This document shows positions 55,031-64,000 of a DNA stretch of 64,000 bases, piece by piece. Position numbers and translations under genes: made by a program. Location: the NCBI GenBank assembly GCA_902728285.1, contig CACVBU010000064.1, forward strand, positions 356,718-420,717, in the 5' to 3' direction. The notes under the pieces were generated by a model that saw nothing but the letters and a program-made list of their open reading frames with translations, was not told where the DNA came from and searched no databases. Source of the DNA: Clytia hemisphaerica. Lineage: Eukaryota > Cnidaria > Hydrozoa > Leptothecata > Clytiidae. Numbering within the stretch: position 1 is the first letter of the stretch; each line of letters begins with the position of its first letter.

Positions 55031-57347
55031 GAGGCCCGGAATTCCCGAGTTATTTTTTCCGAGTTAAAAAAACCGAGTTAAAAAAAACCCGAGTTATCCC
55101 GAGTTATGACGTCATTTTTGGAATTTAGTGACGTCATTTTTCATTTCATAACTCGGTTTATTTTGCTTCCTTTAACTTTCCGAGTTATTTTTATTTTTTT
55201 TTTTTTTTTCCATTTTACTCGGGAATTTTTGCTTCCTTTAACTTTCCGAGTTATTTTCCATTTTTTAACCATTTTTTTAACTTTTTTTAAACTCGGGAAT
55301 TTTTTCTTCCTTTAGCTTTCCGAGTTATTTTTGAATTTTTAACTCGGGAATTTTTTGCTTCCTGTAGCTTTCCGAGTTATTTTCCATTTTTTTGTTTTTT
55401 TTTGGCTTGTAAAAACAGCCAATAGTTCCAATAAGGGTCACAAAATCCCGAAATAATCAGTTTTTTCCTCAATTTTTGCGGCACATACCCGTCAGCTCGC
55501 AATCCTAGTATCCCCGGGGCTTCTATAAAGCCGAACGGGTCTTACACGATCCCTCCATTGTTTTTCAATAACACAGGGATGTGCCAAGCCAAGGGTGACT
55601 TTTCTGCTTCTAAAAATTTTCTCACGAAAATTTAGTGTTCATTCATTCACTTACGTTACGTTTATTCTTTGTACGTGTGACAACGAGTGACAAAAAAGTC
55701 GACTAGCAGTTTCCTCGTTGCTTAAGTAAAATTTTCCAGTATCTTTCACTTCACATTGCGCAGAATGGGGTTTGATGTTCGAATTATTTTTATAAAAAGA
55801 CGGGGGTAAACATTCGAATAACAATATACCTTCAGGTCAACATTTAAAGACTTTCCACTTTGAAAAAGTAGCGTATTTGACCCCCGGAATGTTTTTTGCA
55901 AGTCTAATTAGAGCCTTATGACACAAAAAGATTCGATTCATAATTCGAATGTTTTGCAAAGGTCACATGCGTGCGGGAAACTTTCGAATGTTTTTCTGTA
56001 AGTTGATTTGGTGAGTGTGTGCACTCTGGACAGTTTTATTTATTTATTTTTTAACATCTCTCATAAAAATCTACGAATACATGTTTTTTTTTTATAAGCA
56101 TAACGCTTATAAGCATATGAAGGCTCAGATTTGCAGAATTCCTAAGCATAACATGAGCATATATGTCAGCCTAAAATATTTTTCCAGTGATCATTTTTAT
56201 CTGTTTAAAAAGGTTTGGTAGAGCTAGAGGTCAAGTAAAAAATAAGACATTTCACGGCAAGCTACCATTCCACTGCTTCCAAAATCTAAACAAATTTTTA
56301 CAAAATTTCTGAAATTTCATTAAAAACTTGGCTCGGGGTGAATCATAAGCATGATTCTTAAGCATATAATAAGCATAAACTATGCCTAGATGCTTTGAGA
56401 ACTTAAGCATACACGAGCCTGACCAAGGGGCATACACTTGCTTATAAAAAAAAAAAACATGTAGTCTGTAAAATGATTGATTCAAGAATCGTTGGTGATT
56501 CATTCAAATTTTTTACAGCGAAGGGGGAAGGACTCAGTGAATTTTTCTGAGAATCTTGTCATGTCACTTACAGTATTCTTTAATGAAATAGGGAGGAAAT
56601 ATGAATTTTGAAATAGCTTTATCTCATCACTTACCTGCTGTATTTTTTGAGATTTTATTTATGCTGTAATATTTTTGAAGGGCTTACACTTTGTTTGTCT
56701 AGCAGGTTTTAACTTCAGTTCTTGCTTTTCAATTATTCACTTGTTTGTTGATTATTCATTTTATTAAGCAAGTTAAGGTTTTTCTAGTTGGTAATGGATG
56801 GTTATGTCTTTGATTCAGGTTGGTATGGGATCAATAGATTAAAACTGGTGTTTTTTTTATGAAGAAAAATAACTCGGAAAGCTAAAGGAAGCAAAAATTC
56901 CCGAGTTAAAAATTCAAAAATAACTCGGAAAGCTAAAGCAAAAATTCTCGAGTTAAAAAATGAAAAATAACTCGGAAAGTAAAGGGAAGCAAAATTCCCT
57001 CGAAAGGAACAAATAACCCGAGTTAAAAAATGAAAAATAACTCGGAAAGTTAAAGGAAGCAAAAATTCCCGAGTTAAAAAATGGAAAATAACTCGGAAAG
57101 TTAAAGGAAGCAAAAATTCCCGAGTTAAAAAAATGGAAATAACTCGGAAAGTTAAAGGAAGCAAAAATTCCCGAGTTAAAAAATGGAAAATAACTCGGAA
57201 AGTTAAAGGAAGCAAAATAAACCGAGTTATGAAATGAAAAATGACGTCACTAAATTCCAAAAATGACGTCATAACTCGGGATAACTCGGGTTTTTTTTAA
57301 CTCGGTTTTTTTAACTCGGAAAAAATAACTCGGGAATTCCGGGCCTC
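55031..57347. mobile_element. Foldback element with CCGAGTTA tandem arms
   Basis: Perfect 9-bp duplication GCTCACGAA (55022-55030, 57348-57356). Ends GAGGCCCGGAATTCCCGAGT / inverse. The arms hold 'gacgtcatttttggaattta' and tandem 46-bp units (GGGAATTTTTGCTTCCTTTA then ACTTTCCGAGTTATTTTCC), more numerous on the right (about seven) than on the left (about four). The centre carries a TA-flanked MITE (56080-56461) and no transposase. Confidence 0.9.
56080..56461. mobile_element. TA-flanked MITE, CATGTTTTTTTTTTATAAGC, copy 1
   Basis: Ends CATGTTTTTTTTTTATAAGC / inverse, flanked by TA, with repeated TAAGCATA words inside. Second copy at 60013-60498. Nested in the foldback element. Confidence 0.8.
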
Positions 57348-57356
57348 GCTCACGAA

Positions 57357-58003
57357 TGGTACCAACGCCTATCAGTAAGTTAAAAAAGTGGTGCAAGTGG
57401 CTCTGCCTATCATATTGATACAACCTCGTGTCCCGATTTTTAGCCAAAACCTGAGATAAAGATTTTCAGAAAAATGTAAATAAAAAAATTTCAACGAAGT
57501 TGTCCTTTATCGCGTTATTTTCGACGCAGTTTTTTGAGGGTGCAAACTTGTTGTACGAAAGTAACCGGTGAGGCAACCTTTTTTCCGATGTGTTCTGAGA
57601 GCATGTTTCAGGTAAAAATTTTGATCTGTTCTAATAGTAGCCTAGGGCCCACTTAAAGCTTTTTTATAGACTGGGTGGCGCGATTACTTCACTGGACTCG
57701 TCATAAAAAATATCAAAAAGCAAAGTTCAGCCAAAAGTAGACTCTAGTCTATTCTCTGATAGAGACTTTATAAATCAATCAGTTAGAAATGATGATCTGC
57801 TCTTACAAGGGTATATTCATCAAGAAAAAGATGACGTAATCTTTTTGCTATAGTAATGATAAGTTTATAGGGAGACAAATGGTGCGATTATATTCCCTAG
57901 AAATGAGAGCACACTACAGTATTTATATAGAAAAATTAACGATCGTAACGTGTGATCCCCTATAAGATAAGAACACATATTTCCAAAAAATGCTTCGTCG
58001 GCT
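57357..58003. other. No gene seen
   Basis: Unique AT-rich sequence between two mobile elements. Confidence 0.5.
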
Positions 58004-58011
58004 GGTTTGAT

Positions 58012-58762
58012 CGAGGGGTAAATCACTCGAAAAATTATCGTACACGTCTACAAAAAGTCAAAAAAAAAGTCAAAAAAGTAAAAAAAAAGTCAAAAAAGTC
58101 AAAAAGTCAAAAAAAAAGTCAAAAAGTCAAAGAAAAAGTCAAAAAGTCAAATAAATTTAAAAGTTAAAAAAAAGTCTTGAAAAAGTCAAAAAGTTTCTTG
58201 AATGGGCGGATGGGCGGAGCAAAATTTATGGGTGGTTGGCGTTTTTGGACAGATTTGGGCGGAAAATCTTAGGCGCCTGAAGGCGGTGGGGGTTTTTGTC
58301 GGGAAAAAGTCAAAATGGAAGTTTGAAAAAAGTCAAAAAAAAAGTCAAAAAGTCAAAAAAAAGTCAAAAAAAGTCAAAAAGTCAAATGAAAATTCAAAAA
58401 GTCAAAAAGTATCGTACACCATTTTTCCAACCTCGATCCCTGCGTATTATCAGCTTTTTGATTCTTACTGATAGCGCTAGATAATACCCTGGCATTGGCT
58501 GGTTTTCGAACGCGAAAGATTACGTAATTCAAAAACAAAACGTCAGATTTCATTCGTTCTTCTTTTTTGAGGTCGTTGCATTGCAGTGTAACTTTGTAAC
58601 GTCAGAATATTTCATGACGTATTGTTTTGAGAAGTTCCCCCTCTCAGAGGGGGAACTAGCATCAGCCAACACCAGGGTATTCTCTGGCGTCATTCAGTAA
58701 CGTAAATAAAGCCTGGGATACACGGGGACGAGGCTGCCATTTTTCAAGTGATTTACCCCTCG
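58012..58762. mobile_element. TIR element, CGAGGGGTAAAT family, copy 2
   Basis: Ends CGAGGGGTAAATCACTCG / GTGATTTACCCCTCG, with a perfect 8-bp duplication GGTTTGAT (58004-58011, 58763-58770). Its low-complexity cores (58048-58200 and 58318-58410) are (AAAAAGTC)n, unlike the T/GATT core of copy 1. A MITE (58483-58681) sits inside it. Confidence 0.87.
58483..58681. mobile_element. Small MITE, AATACCCTGGCATTGGCTG arms
   Basis: Inverted arms at both ends and an internal perfect hairpin GTTCCCCCTCTCAGAGGGGG (58634 onward). Nested in the CGAGGGG element. Confidence 0.7.
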
Positions 58763-58802
58763 GGTTTGATTACCTTAAGTGGATTTTGGCGAGGATTAAA
58801 GA

Positions 58803-59163
58803 TCTACATTTAGGTGTAAAATATAGCTGCCCCTCAGTAGGGCGGCGCTATAACGCCGAATCTTTACGGGAGGAACGATAATTGAAGAACTCTTGCGAAA
58901 ATTTGTGCATCTTCGTCAATCGCCAAAATTAATTTAATTAAATCCATGACTTCCATCAAGAAACAGGAGCTTTACACGGACACGATAGCATCGTCTTACT
59001 TTTTGTGTTCACTTGTCAAAAATTTGAAACGTCAATTTTAATTTTGTTAAACTTTTTGCAAGAGATTTTCGATCATCGTTGTTCCTCCCGTAAAGATTCG
59101 GCGTTATAGCGCCGCCCTGAGGGGTCCACCCTCTGGTGCTTTATTTTACACCTAAATGTAGCT
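58803..59163. mobile_element. TIR element, CTACATTTAGGTGTAAAATA arms
   Basis: Arms of about 85 bp containing CTACATTTAGGTGTAAAATA and 'ggcggcgctataacgccgaa' and 'tctttacgggaggaac' pair across the element. No ORF. Confidence 0.78.
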
Positions 59164-59663
59164 CTTTCTACATAAAAGCGTGAAAAGCGTCTGGATAAAG
59201 AGAAGCATTATGCCAACAAAATATCCGTCGGCTGTGAATTCTTTATAAATCCTCCCGCGCGTTATGAAAATTTTCAAAACAAAACACAGAGGAAGGAACT
59301 GCTTCGACGCAGGTGGTTTTTTTTGTGGAAGAGAAGGTCTGTTTGAAATTATTTATACAATATATGAATGAAATATGTAAATGCATTATATCATCCTACT
59401 GTTTCTCTCTGTGTTTCTATTAAAGGTAAAACTATTTTATTAACTTCTTTAATAAAGTAATCAGTTCATTTTCGCCATGTTGTGAAAGGAGCCTTCCATG
59501 AAAAACATTAATTATTTCATATGAAAAGAGCAAACAGTCTATTTATTGTGTGTCTTTCAGCTTTATTATACCACGGTTTGGTTTTCATTAGAAATGGTTG
59601 TGGTTTATTAGAAAGTGCTTGTCTGCTAGGCTTACGTTTCTATATCGTCCTTCATTTTGAGTG
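59164..59663. other. No gene seen
   Basis: Unique AT-rich sequence. Confidence 0.5.
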
Positions 59664-59665
59664 TA

Positions 59666-60002
59666 TCGCCATGTCAATTCAAGACAGACTTATGTAAGTC
59701 CATTTTTTCGAAAATTGACTTAAGACCATGTTTTAGAAAATTGACTTAAGACCATAATCCCCTATTTCCGCATGCACACTTTCCAAAAACAGCCTTAAGT
59801 CCACAGAATTCTAATGGGAAAGAGGTGTATTTTACAATTCAAAATAAATAAGAATTTAGAATGTTCCGTAAGGCGATGGGAATTTGATGTTCTGTTTAGC
59901 CTTAATAAGTCCTAAATTTTATTGCAAATTTTATTTTCTATGGAGCATTGACATGAAAAATGGAAAAAATGGACTTAAGGCTGTCTTGAATTGACACGGC
60001 GA
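59666..60002. mobile_element. TA-flanked MITE, TCGCCATGTCAATTCAAGAC
   Basis: Ends TCGCCATGTCAATTCAAGAC / near-inverse, flanked by TA. 'gacttaag.cca' repeats inside resemble those of 17554-18216. Confidence 0.8.
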
Positions 60003-60012
60003 TATATGTATA

Positions 60013-60498
60013 CATATTTTTTTTTAATAAGCATTGCACTTGTAAGCATATCTAGGCTCAAAAAAAAAACAAATATGGGGAAAAATTATACATATGCTAA
60101 GCATTACCTCGAGCCTATGAAAAAAGTATAAGCTACTTTTTAGTATGTATGGATATAAGCGACCCCTTTCATCATGTGATGTCATATGTTTTGGATTACC
60201 TTGTTTAGCCTAAATAAAATATATTACAAATTTGGATGATAGAGGCAATATGCCTCCAACTTTGCCTCCGAATTCTGTCTCTTTTATTCCAGATTTTGTT
60301 AAAAAAGACCATACAGAAAAGAAGACTAAGCGAGAAAATCAAAACAAGCTGAAAAATTATGAAAGGGGTCTATATAAGCAGTATTAAGTATTAGGGTATA
60401 AGCATCCCTCAAGCATTTTTTCAGCCTTGTTGAGCTTTCAACCTAAGCATCTCTGAGCCTGTTTTTGGATTTTTGTATGCTTATATAAAAAAAACATG
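60013..60498. mobile_element. TA-flanked MITE, CATGTTTTTTTTATATAAGC, copy 2
   Basis: Inverted ends like 56080-56461, flanked by TA, only 10 bases after the previous MITE. TAAGCAT words recur. Confidence 0.75.
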
Positions 60499-61809
60499 TA
60501 CTCTTCGAAATAAGGTGAACTGCTCTTCTTGTTTTGGGCCATTCCAGAATTTGTCTGTAACAGGGGGCAGACGACGCAGGATTTCTGAGGGCATAAGTTT
60601 TCACCAAAATTCGAAATTTCCAAAGCAAGAGAAGGAAATGTATGAATTTCCAAGGCAATTGAATTAAAAAAGGCAAAAAAGAGTGGAATTTCCGATGCAT
60701 TTTGCTAAAGTACATGGATTTTTATCGGAATTTCCGACCACCACTGGAAAAGAAAAATTATTTTTGAGGCTAGAAAAAATTTAAAAATGCACGTCGTCCG
60801 ACGGGGGTAACAAAAATTTTCTGGAAGGGAAGCTTCCGATAAACGGACGCTAAAAAGGCATGGAAAATGGTCTGTTTTTTATTAATTTTATCATAACTTT
60901 TGATCCAATGAACCAAATTTTATAAATGATCCACCAAAATTTAAGTTTATATATCTTTTCCCTTTCCAAAAGAGAAGGGTTTGGTTTGTTACAAGTCATA
61001 GAACTTGAGAAAATCTAATTGAAAGAGAGAAACATTTTTGTGGTGCACCTGGTATCAATAAGCAAAGTCTAGTGTATTTTCTATTCTATCTCAGTAACTG
61101 GGAAGGACTACTAATACTGCATACGAAGCTGACAAAAGGGCTTTCAAGAGTTGTACAAACTAGAAGTTTCTTAAAACTGCATTTTTTAGAAAAAAACCAA
61201 TTTAATGATCTGCCAAATATTGTACATAAAAAAAAATTGGAAATTAAACTAAAGTGTTTTTATTGTTGACAAATTACATTTTTGTAAAGATTGAATAGGT
61301 CAATATTTGTGATTTTCGATTAAATTCACAATGTAACTTTTTCATTCGCTTTAAACATAACTTTTGATCTAATGAACCAAATTTTTTAGATTTAAAGTTT
61401 ATCTTTCTCCTTCTCAGTTCAAAGAGTATGTGCTTATGGAAGTTGTAGATTTCAATAAAATTAAGTTAAAGAGGGAAACTTTTTTGCCATGCACCCAGTC
61501 CAGGGTCTTATCTTTGACCTTTTTTTGCTTTTTTTTGCTAATTGCTTGTATAATCAATAACTTGTGAGTAATTTCCTGAAATGCAAACATTGAGATTTTT
61601 GCTAAGTTAATATTTACCAAGTATATCTTATTATTGACCTTAGACCTGCTTAGACAAATGTCATTGTTTTAAGCATTGTTTTTAAATCATTCTTTGATTA
61701 ATTAAAGCATTAATTTGAAGTTTTTCAGGAATACTTTTTAGCATGTGTGATAATTAGCCTGGTTAATTTTCCTGTCTTTCGTGCCAAAAAGAATTGCTAC
61801 AACTTTCAG
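60499..61809. other. No clear exon; loosely repeated AT-rich sequence
   Basis: 60895-61060 and 61360-61500 are diverged direct copies ('cataacttttgat..aatgaaccaaatttt' to 'gagagaaac.tttt..g.tgcac'). Any upstream exons of the gene ending at 62004 would be here or further left; none was recognised. Confidence 0.45.
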
Positions 61810-62004
61810 GTTATTAAATACCAACCAATCCAAACATTTATGAAGCTGAGTGATGATCTCGCAAAAAGCAATGCAAAATCTTTTCCATCAGAAATGTGGA
61901 CCAATTCTTTTATATTCTTACTACAATCAGTGACAAAATACTTGGAACAAAAGGGAAATTCCCCACAAAGTTTTATAACCACAAACAATTTGGAAGCGCT
62001 CTGA
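61810..62004 (+). CDS. Last exon of an unidentified gene
   Basis: After the acceptor CAACTTTCAG the frame reads VIKYQPIQTFMKLSDDLAKS, NAKSFPSEMWTNSFIFLLQS, VTKYLEQKGNSPQSFITTNN, LEAL and stops at 62004 (64 residues). Amino-acid use and helix pattern look like a real soluble protein C terminus. No family recognised and no upstream exon located. The next gene's ATG is only 242 bases downstream. Confidence 0.45.
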   Translation, partial: VIKYQPIQTFMKLSDDLAKSNAKSFPSEMWTNSFIFLLQSVTKYLEQKGNSPQSFITTNNLEAL

Positions 62005-62246
62005 ATTAGGTTGAAAGGGTAGAGTTTTAATAACTCTGAGTTTTAACGGAATAATTGATGAAATCAAGTTGAAGGCCCGAAATTGACATTCTTGCTCAAA
62101 CTTCAATTTTCGAAAAATTGTAAAGTAGCCAAAATTGCCAATATGTTATGGCACTGATTGTAGGCAACAATGTTTTAACGTCAAAGCGTTTTGTATGGTT
62201 TTGTATTATGTAATTATTTTCTTCATTTTGTTTCAGTAAAATAAAA

Positions 62247-62378
62247 ATGAATACAAAAAGAATACTATTATTGGTTATACTCAGTGCAACTTTTTTACAA
62301 TGTAGAAAACTTAAAAAGGTTGTTACAAAGAAATCAGAAACTTTCAATGATGAGACAAACAACTTTATTTTACAAAAG
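62247..62378 (+). CDS. Glutaminyl-peptide cyclotransferase-like, exon 1 (signal peptide)
   Basis: MNTKRILLLVILSATFLQC is a classic signal peptide (residues 1-19). It is followed by a basic linker to residue 44 and a donor AAAAG|GTAATC in phase 0. Nine bases upstream of the ATG is an acceptor, CATTTTGTTTCAG, so the 5' end is trans-spliced or has a UTR intron. It joins in phase 0 to 63539-63685. Secreted QPCT enzymes cyclise N-terminal Gln/Glu to pyroglutamate in the secretory pathway. Confidence 0.65.
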
Positions 62379-63538
62379 GTAATCTACTTTCTTTTCATTT
62401 TTTATGCACGAAAATTTAGCATTAGAGCTCAAGATCATAAAAAGTTCGATTCGGGGAAAATTATTCCTCTGATTATATAACAGATTATATAGCTCATAGT
62501 ATGAAGTAGATCCTTCTGAAGTAGATCATTTTTTAACGACTTAGTAATTTAAGATCTGATAAATAATAAATCAGTAAAGCATAATTAAACTTTTCAAAAA
62601 TATATTTAATGATTTATATTATGCTGAAATTTTTCCAAAAAGTTAAACCTTAAAGAAAGAGACATTCCAATAATGTTTAATTAGTAAATATTTATGATGA
62701 TTCCGTTTAAAAACTATTAACTGAACTATTTTAAATTGAAATATAGTCAGTCTGACTTACATAAAAAATCTCTTGGCAACTGTTAACTTCAAAATCTCAA
62801 ATTAGTATTTGGAATTCTTTGCATGGTGCCCTCAGTTAAAAAAAGAGTTTAATAGCAAAAAAAACTATTTTAAAATATAACAGTAGTTTTTTAATGAATT
62901 ATTAAATACTTGAACTAACTTGAGTCAAAAATGACTCCTTACTGAGTTTAAAAGTACGGTCTAGTTGTGTAAAAATTATACACAAAAAGGCGTAAAAGTA
63001 AAATGAGACTTTGCACAATTGTAGTTCAGGGTTAGAAAACGGATTTAAATTTCAGAACCAAAAAATTGGCACCTGTTTGTGTACTTTACAGACCAGAACA
63101 GGTTCCCCGCCTAAAATGATTTTTTTTTCTCCAAAGTCATGTTACATAATTCAGTTCAGTCCCTCTCTTATTTGTAATACTGTGAAATTTTGTCTAAAAA
63201 TTAATTAAGGTTCAGGGAGGGTTTATCAAAACACTCGTCTTCCTGAATGTTATCGATTTTTACTGCCGAGAATTGAAAAAAGGAGGAATATAATAGAGGC
63301 CACTATATCGCAAAAAAGCTTCCAGTACGTGCAGGAGCTTGTGCCAAGGTACTTTATGATTGATTATTGCTCTTCACATATAGAAGATCAAAATTTGAGA
63401 GGGAGGCTTTGGGCGATCCCCCGTTGCTAATATATTTGTTTTTAAAGAATGGAATCAAAAACCGATACTGAACGGAGACGTGCCTTCCCTTGGGTGTTTG
63501 TTTTTCAATGATAAATACTGTTTTTCTTTTTAATTCAG
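62379..63538. other. QPCT-like intron 1; no gene seen
   Basis: 1.16 kb of AT-rich sequence, ending in the acceptor 'tttctttttaattcag'. Confidence 0.6.
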
Positions 63539-63685
63539 AGACTTCACAAACTGAAAGAATATTCACAGAAAGCTACAAAGCGATTAGCAGCCCTTTCAGA
63601 TTATTCCAATTTCTATAATAAATATTTGACGGAAATTTTGCGGAGCAGAGTTCCTGGAACCGTTGGCCATGCCCGTGTGAAAAAT
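63539..63685 (+). CDS. Glutaminyl-peptide cyclotransferase-like, exon 2
   Basis: 49 codons: RLHKLKEYSQKATKRLAALS then YNKYLTEILRSRVPGTVGHARVKN, phase 0 on both sides, donor AAT|GTAAGT. The LSDYSNFYNKYLTEIL-RxPGTxGHxxV pattern is the conserved start of the M28-type zinc aminopeptidase fold of QPCT. The metal-binding exons would lie beyond the window's right edge. Confidence 0.7.
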
Positions 63686-64000
63686 GTAAGTCCAATTCTT
63701 TTGCTGCAGGCTTCTTTATTAATTTCGACCTTCAGTTTAAACCTATTTTCAACTCTCTTGAAAATATGTGATACAAATAAGATTTACGAATCTTTAAATG
63801 AGTATTTAGAAAGAGCTCGTCAATCGCATTGAAAGTGTCTCTAGGATTTAGGAAATTTTTACAATATGTGAAGAATGGGTCTTAATGGGTCCTTATTTAG
63901 ACGGTTCACTTTCTACCCTTCTTGGCACCGTTTCTTGTGAGAGACAGAAAAAGATTTGATGGATGTAAAAGCAGACGGATCAAATCTCTGAAATACAAAA
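63686..64000. other. QPCT-like intron 2, incomplete at window end
   Basis: No further exon of the gene recognised before the edge. Confidence 0.55.

Noticed and set aside
56802..57272. 156-residue minus-strand ORF with LLPLTFRVIFHFLTREF repeats
   Set aside because: Translation of the 46-bp tandem units in the right arm of the foldback element 55031-57347.
58010..58484. Lysine/serine-rich ORFs (KVKKKSKKSK)
   Set aside because: They read the AAAAAGTC microsatellite core of the CGAGGGG element.

Overview
The window is eukaryotic, AT-rich and dominated by transposable elements. Genes have short exons, GT/AG introns and large repeat-filled introns. Three features suggest an early-branching metazoan, most likely a cnidarian: a CYP74-clan P450, Penelope-like GIY-YIG sequence and very abundant TA-flanked miniature elements. 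Sponge or placozoan is not excluded. No bacterial or phage gene organisation is present. There is one assembly gap, 50024-50292.

Plus strand, 2628-25836: three genes lie head to tail. The first is a 67-residue DMAC1/TMEM261-like complex I assembly protein in three exons with a 10.8 kb first intron. The second is a TMEM53/DUF829 alpha/beta-hydrolase-like protein, single exon, 14577-15437. The third is an F-box/WD40 protein in four exons, 15657-25836, with a 7.4 kb third-exon-proximal intron. The gaps between consecutive genes are only 163 and 219 bases, and the second and third each have a splice-acceptor-like sequence directly before the ATG. This resembles an operon processed by spliced-leader trans-splicing. 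The same arrangement recurs at 61810-63685, where the last exon of an unidentified gene is followed 242 bases later by the signal-peptide exon and second exon of a glutaminyl-peptide cyclotransferase-like gene.

Minus strand: a small single-pass membrane ORF (29236-29466), two kinase fragments (31241-31578 and 39795-40076), a frameshifted CYP74-clan P450 (41971-43275), a PIF1-type helicase fragment (about 29840-30300), coding tandem repeats of 25 and 80 residues, a piggyBac C-terminal zinc-ribbon fragment and a Tc1/mariner transposase pseudogene.

Mobile DNA is the main content. Target-site duplications and terminal inverted repeats (TIRs) can be read directly for many elements. These include a family starting CGAGGGGTAAAT with 8-bp duplications; three foldback/Mutator-like families with 9-10-bp duplications and arms made of short tandem repeats; a hAT-like poly-G/C element; many TA-flanked MITEs; a 6.4 kb element with roughly 0.9 kb inverted arms inside the F-box gene intron, holding a non-LTR reverse transcriptase; and a 5'-truncated Penelope-like element embedded in an 8-bp satellite. 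The most unusual ORF (9679-10170) joins a hydrophobic leader, a perfect 2A ribosome-skipping motif and the start of a tegument-type (C76-like) cysteine peptidase domain. All assignments come from reading the sequence; no database search was run.
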